Below are positions 61,846-64,000 of a DNA stretch of 64,000 nt, piece after piece. The stretch is taken from positions 4,155,001 to 4,219,000 of the forward strand of contig NZ_JAUSZH010000001.1 of assembly GCF_030817355.1 (NCBI RefSeq), written 5' to 3'. Each line of letters begins with the position of its first letter. Position 1 is the stretch's first letter. The stretch is from Streptomyces sp. V1I1. GTDB taxonomy: Bacteria > Actinomycetota > Actinomycetes > Streptomycetales > Streptomycetaceae. The notes below the pieces were generated by a model. That model made no database searches. It saw only the letters and a program-made list of their open reading frames with translations, and had not been told where the DNA came from. Position numbers and translations under genes: made by a program.

Positions 61846-62427
61846 ATGACCACGCCAGTCTGCACAAGCGCTTCGAAGGCCGCCGCGCCGGTGCCTTCCT
61901 ACGCGCCGACCGCGCGCTATGCGCCCTGCGCACGCTATTCGTCGTTCTCGTCGTACGTACGGGCGCGGGGGCCCGTGCTGCTGCGTACCGCCCGCTCGCT
62001 CACCGCGAACCCGAGCGACGCCGAGGACCTGCTGCAGACCGCGCTCACGAAGACGTATGTCGCGTGGGAGCGGATCGAGGACCACCGGGCGCTCGACGGT
62101 TATGTCCGCCGTGCCCTGCTGAACACCCGTACCTCGCAGTGGCGCAAGCGCAAGGTGGACGAGTTCGCCTGCGACGAGCTGCCCGAGCCGGAGACGGTGC
62201 CCACGCCGGACCCCGCCGAGCAGCAGGTGCTGCACGACGCCATGTGGCGCGCCGTGATGAAGCTGCCGGACCGGCAGCGGGCGATGGTCGTGCTGCGTTA
62301 CTACGAGGATCTCAGCGAGGCACAGACTGCCGAGGTGCTCGGAGTGTCGGTCGGCACGGTCAAGAGCGCGGTGTCCCGGGCGCTCGGCAAGCTCCGCGAG
62401 GACCCGGAACTGTCGCCCGTGCGCTGA
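61846..62427 (+). CDS. ECF sigma factor (SigE-type, actinobacterial subgroup)
   Basis: This 193-residue sigma factor has region 2 spanning about residues 40-100 (RTARSLTANPSDAEDLLQTALTKTYVAWERI) and region 4 about 130-185 (LPDRQRAMVVLRYYEDLS, EAQTAEVLGVSVGTVKSAV). A poorly conserved N-terminal extension rich in Ser, Ala and Pro precedes region 2. No anti-sigma factor is adjacent. The stop codon lies in the first unit of a 23-base tandem repeat. Its relation to the neighbouring acyl-CoA genes is unknown. Confidence 0.92.
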   Translation: MTTPVCTSASKAAAPVPSYAPTARYAPCARYSSFSSYVRARGPVLLRTARSLTANPSDAEDLLQTALTKTYVAWERIEDHRALDGYVRRALLNTRTSQWRKRKVDEFACDELPEPETVPTPDPAEQQVLHDAMWRAVMKLPDRQRAMVVLRYYEDLSEAQTAEVLGVSVGTVKSAVSRALGKLREDPELSPVR

Positions 62428-62525
62428 TCCGGTCCGCTCCCGTGCGCTGATCCAGTCCGGCCCCGGTGTGCTGATCCAGTCCCGCCCGTGCGCTGATGTG
62501 AGTCCGATCCCGTCTGCCGATGTGG
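62416..62525 (+). repeat. 23-base tandem repeat over the sigma-factor stop codon
   Basis: Units start at 62416, 62439, 62462, 62485 and 62509 and follow the pattern CCCGTGCGCTGATCCRGTCCG. The first contains the last codons of the sigma-factor gene (CCC GTG CGC TGA), so the Pro-Val-Arg-stop cassette is repeated four times outside the gene. The fourth unit has 24 bases and the fifth is partial. Confidence 0.9.
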
Positions 62526-62626
62526 GGCGAATCCTTACTCCCGGGTAGTGACATACCAAGCGGTACGTGAGCAGAATCTTCACACCTTTACTGCCACCTA
62601 GCGCTAGCGCCCACCGGGAGGACGCC

Positions 62627-64000
<1,374 letters not shown>

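Overview
The window is high-GC actinobacterial DNA that reads as a core segment of a Streptomyces chromosome (or a very close relative). The main pointers are the morphogenesis gene ssgA beside an ssgR-like regulator, a TPP riboswitch on thiC, a perfect Rex operator in front of cydABCD, a perfect Streptomyces-type parS site, dense intergenic DnaA boxes, many GTG starts, GTGA/ATGA stop-start couplings, and RsbW-like and SpoIIE-like regulators. Gene order resembles what I remember of the S. coelicolor region near oriC. parS and the DnaA-box clusters fit an origin-proximal position. No rRNA, CRISPR or complete mobile element was seen.

Layout. 0-3.8 kb: cystathionine gamma-lyase-type enzyme, a remnant of a low-molecular-weight tyrosine phosphatase gene, holin-family membrane protein, cupin, DUF5326 protein, an IclR/SsgR protein that has lost most of its DNA-binding domain, and ssgA. 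3.8-9.4 kb: YibE/F membrane protein, TPP riboswitch and thiC, a two-helix membrane protein, a metallophosphatase. 9.5-20.6 kb: LacI regulator, hisC, cydA-cydB-cydCD under Rex, what looks like a histidine-kinase remnant, an M23 peptidase, a HAD phosphatase. 20.6-30.6 kb: LLM flavoprotein, KptA, a translationally coupled M24 / hydrolase-SDR fusion / metal-hydrolase operon followed by MerR, then a four-gene double ABC exporter. 30.6-35.1 kb: a broken small gene, tRNA-Ser(GCT), HAD phosphatase, serS, a 590-base DnaA-box region, pheA. 35.1-41.2 kb: copper handling (YcnI, Sco, PCuAC, CopCD, DyP peroxidase and a His-containing membrane protein). 41.3-51.6 kb: two RsbW-like ATP-binding proteins, a SpoIIE-type phosphatase, aminopeptidase P, prim-pol-like and SEC-C proteins, a glycerophosphodiesterase, an HtrA-like protease and tRNA-Ser(TGA).

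51.7-56 kb is an accessory scar: a small Cys-rich protein, a frameshifted tyrosine integrase, an isolated 3' half of a tRNA gene (an attachment-site footprint), a frameshifted gene, a secreted I36/FG-GAP protein, a transposase tail, an exact 15-bp minisatellite and a second prim-pol protein. 56.3-64 kb: a small secreted Asn-rich protein, then a five-gene acyl-CoA operon whose composition mirrors the mycobacterial igr steroid side-chain module (two acyl-CoA dehydrogenases, MaoC-DUF35, MaoC, Ltp2-like thiolase), an ECF sigma factor and an acyl-CoA ligase cut by the window end.

Two themes stand out. (1) Three signalling or regulatory genes in the first 18.6 kb (ptpA-like, ssgR-like, histidine-kinase-like) appear collapsed by internal or near-complete deletions, with the flanking couplings preserved. 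(2) Several short tandem repeats sit exactly on gene starts or stops (dtpA-like and chsH2-like starts; ends of the ATP-binding protein and the sigma factor). Family assignments are from motifs and memory; no database search was run.
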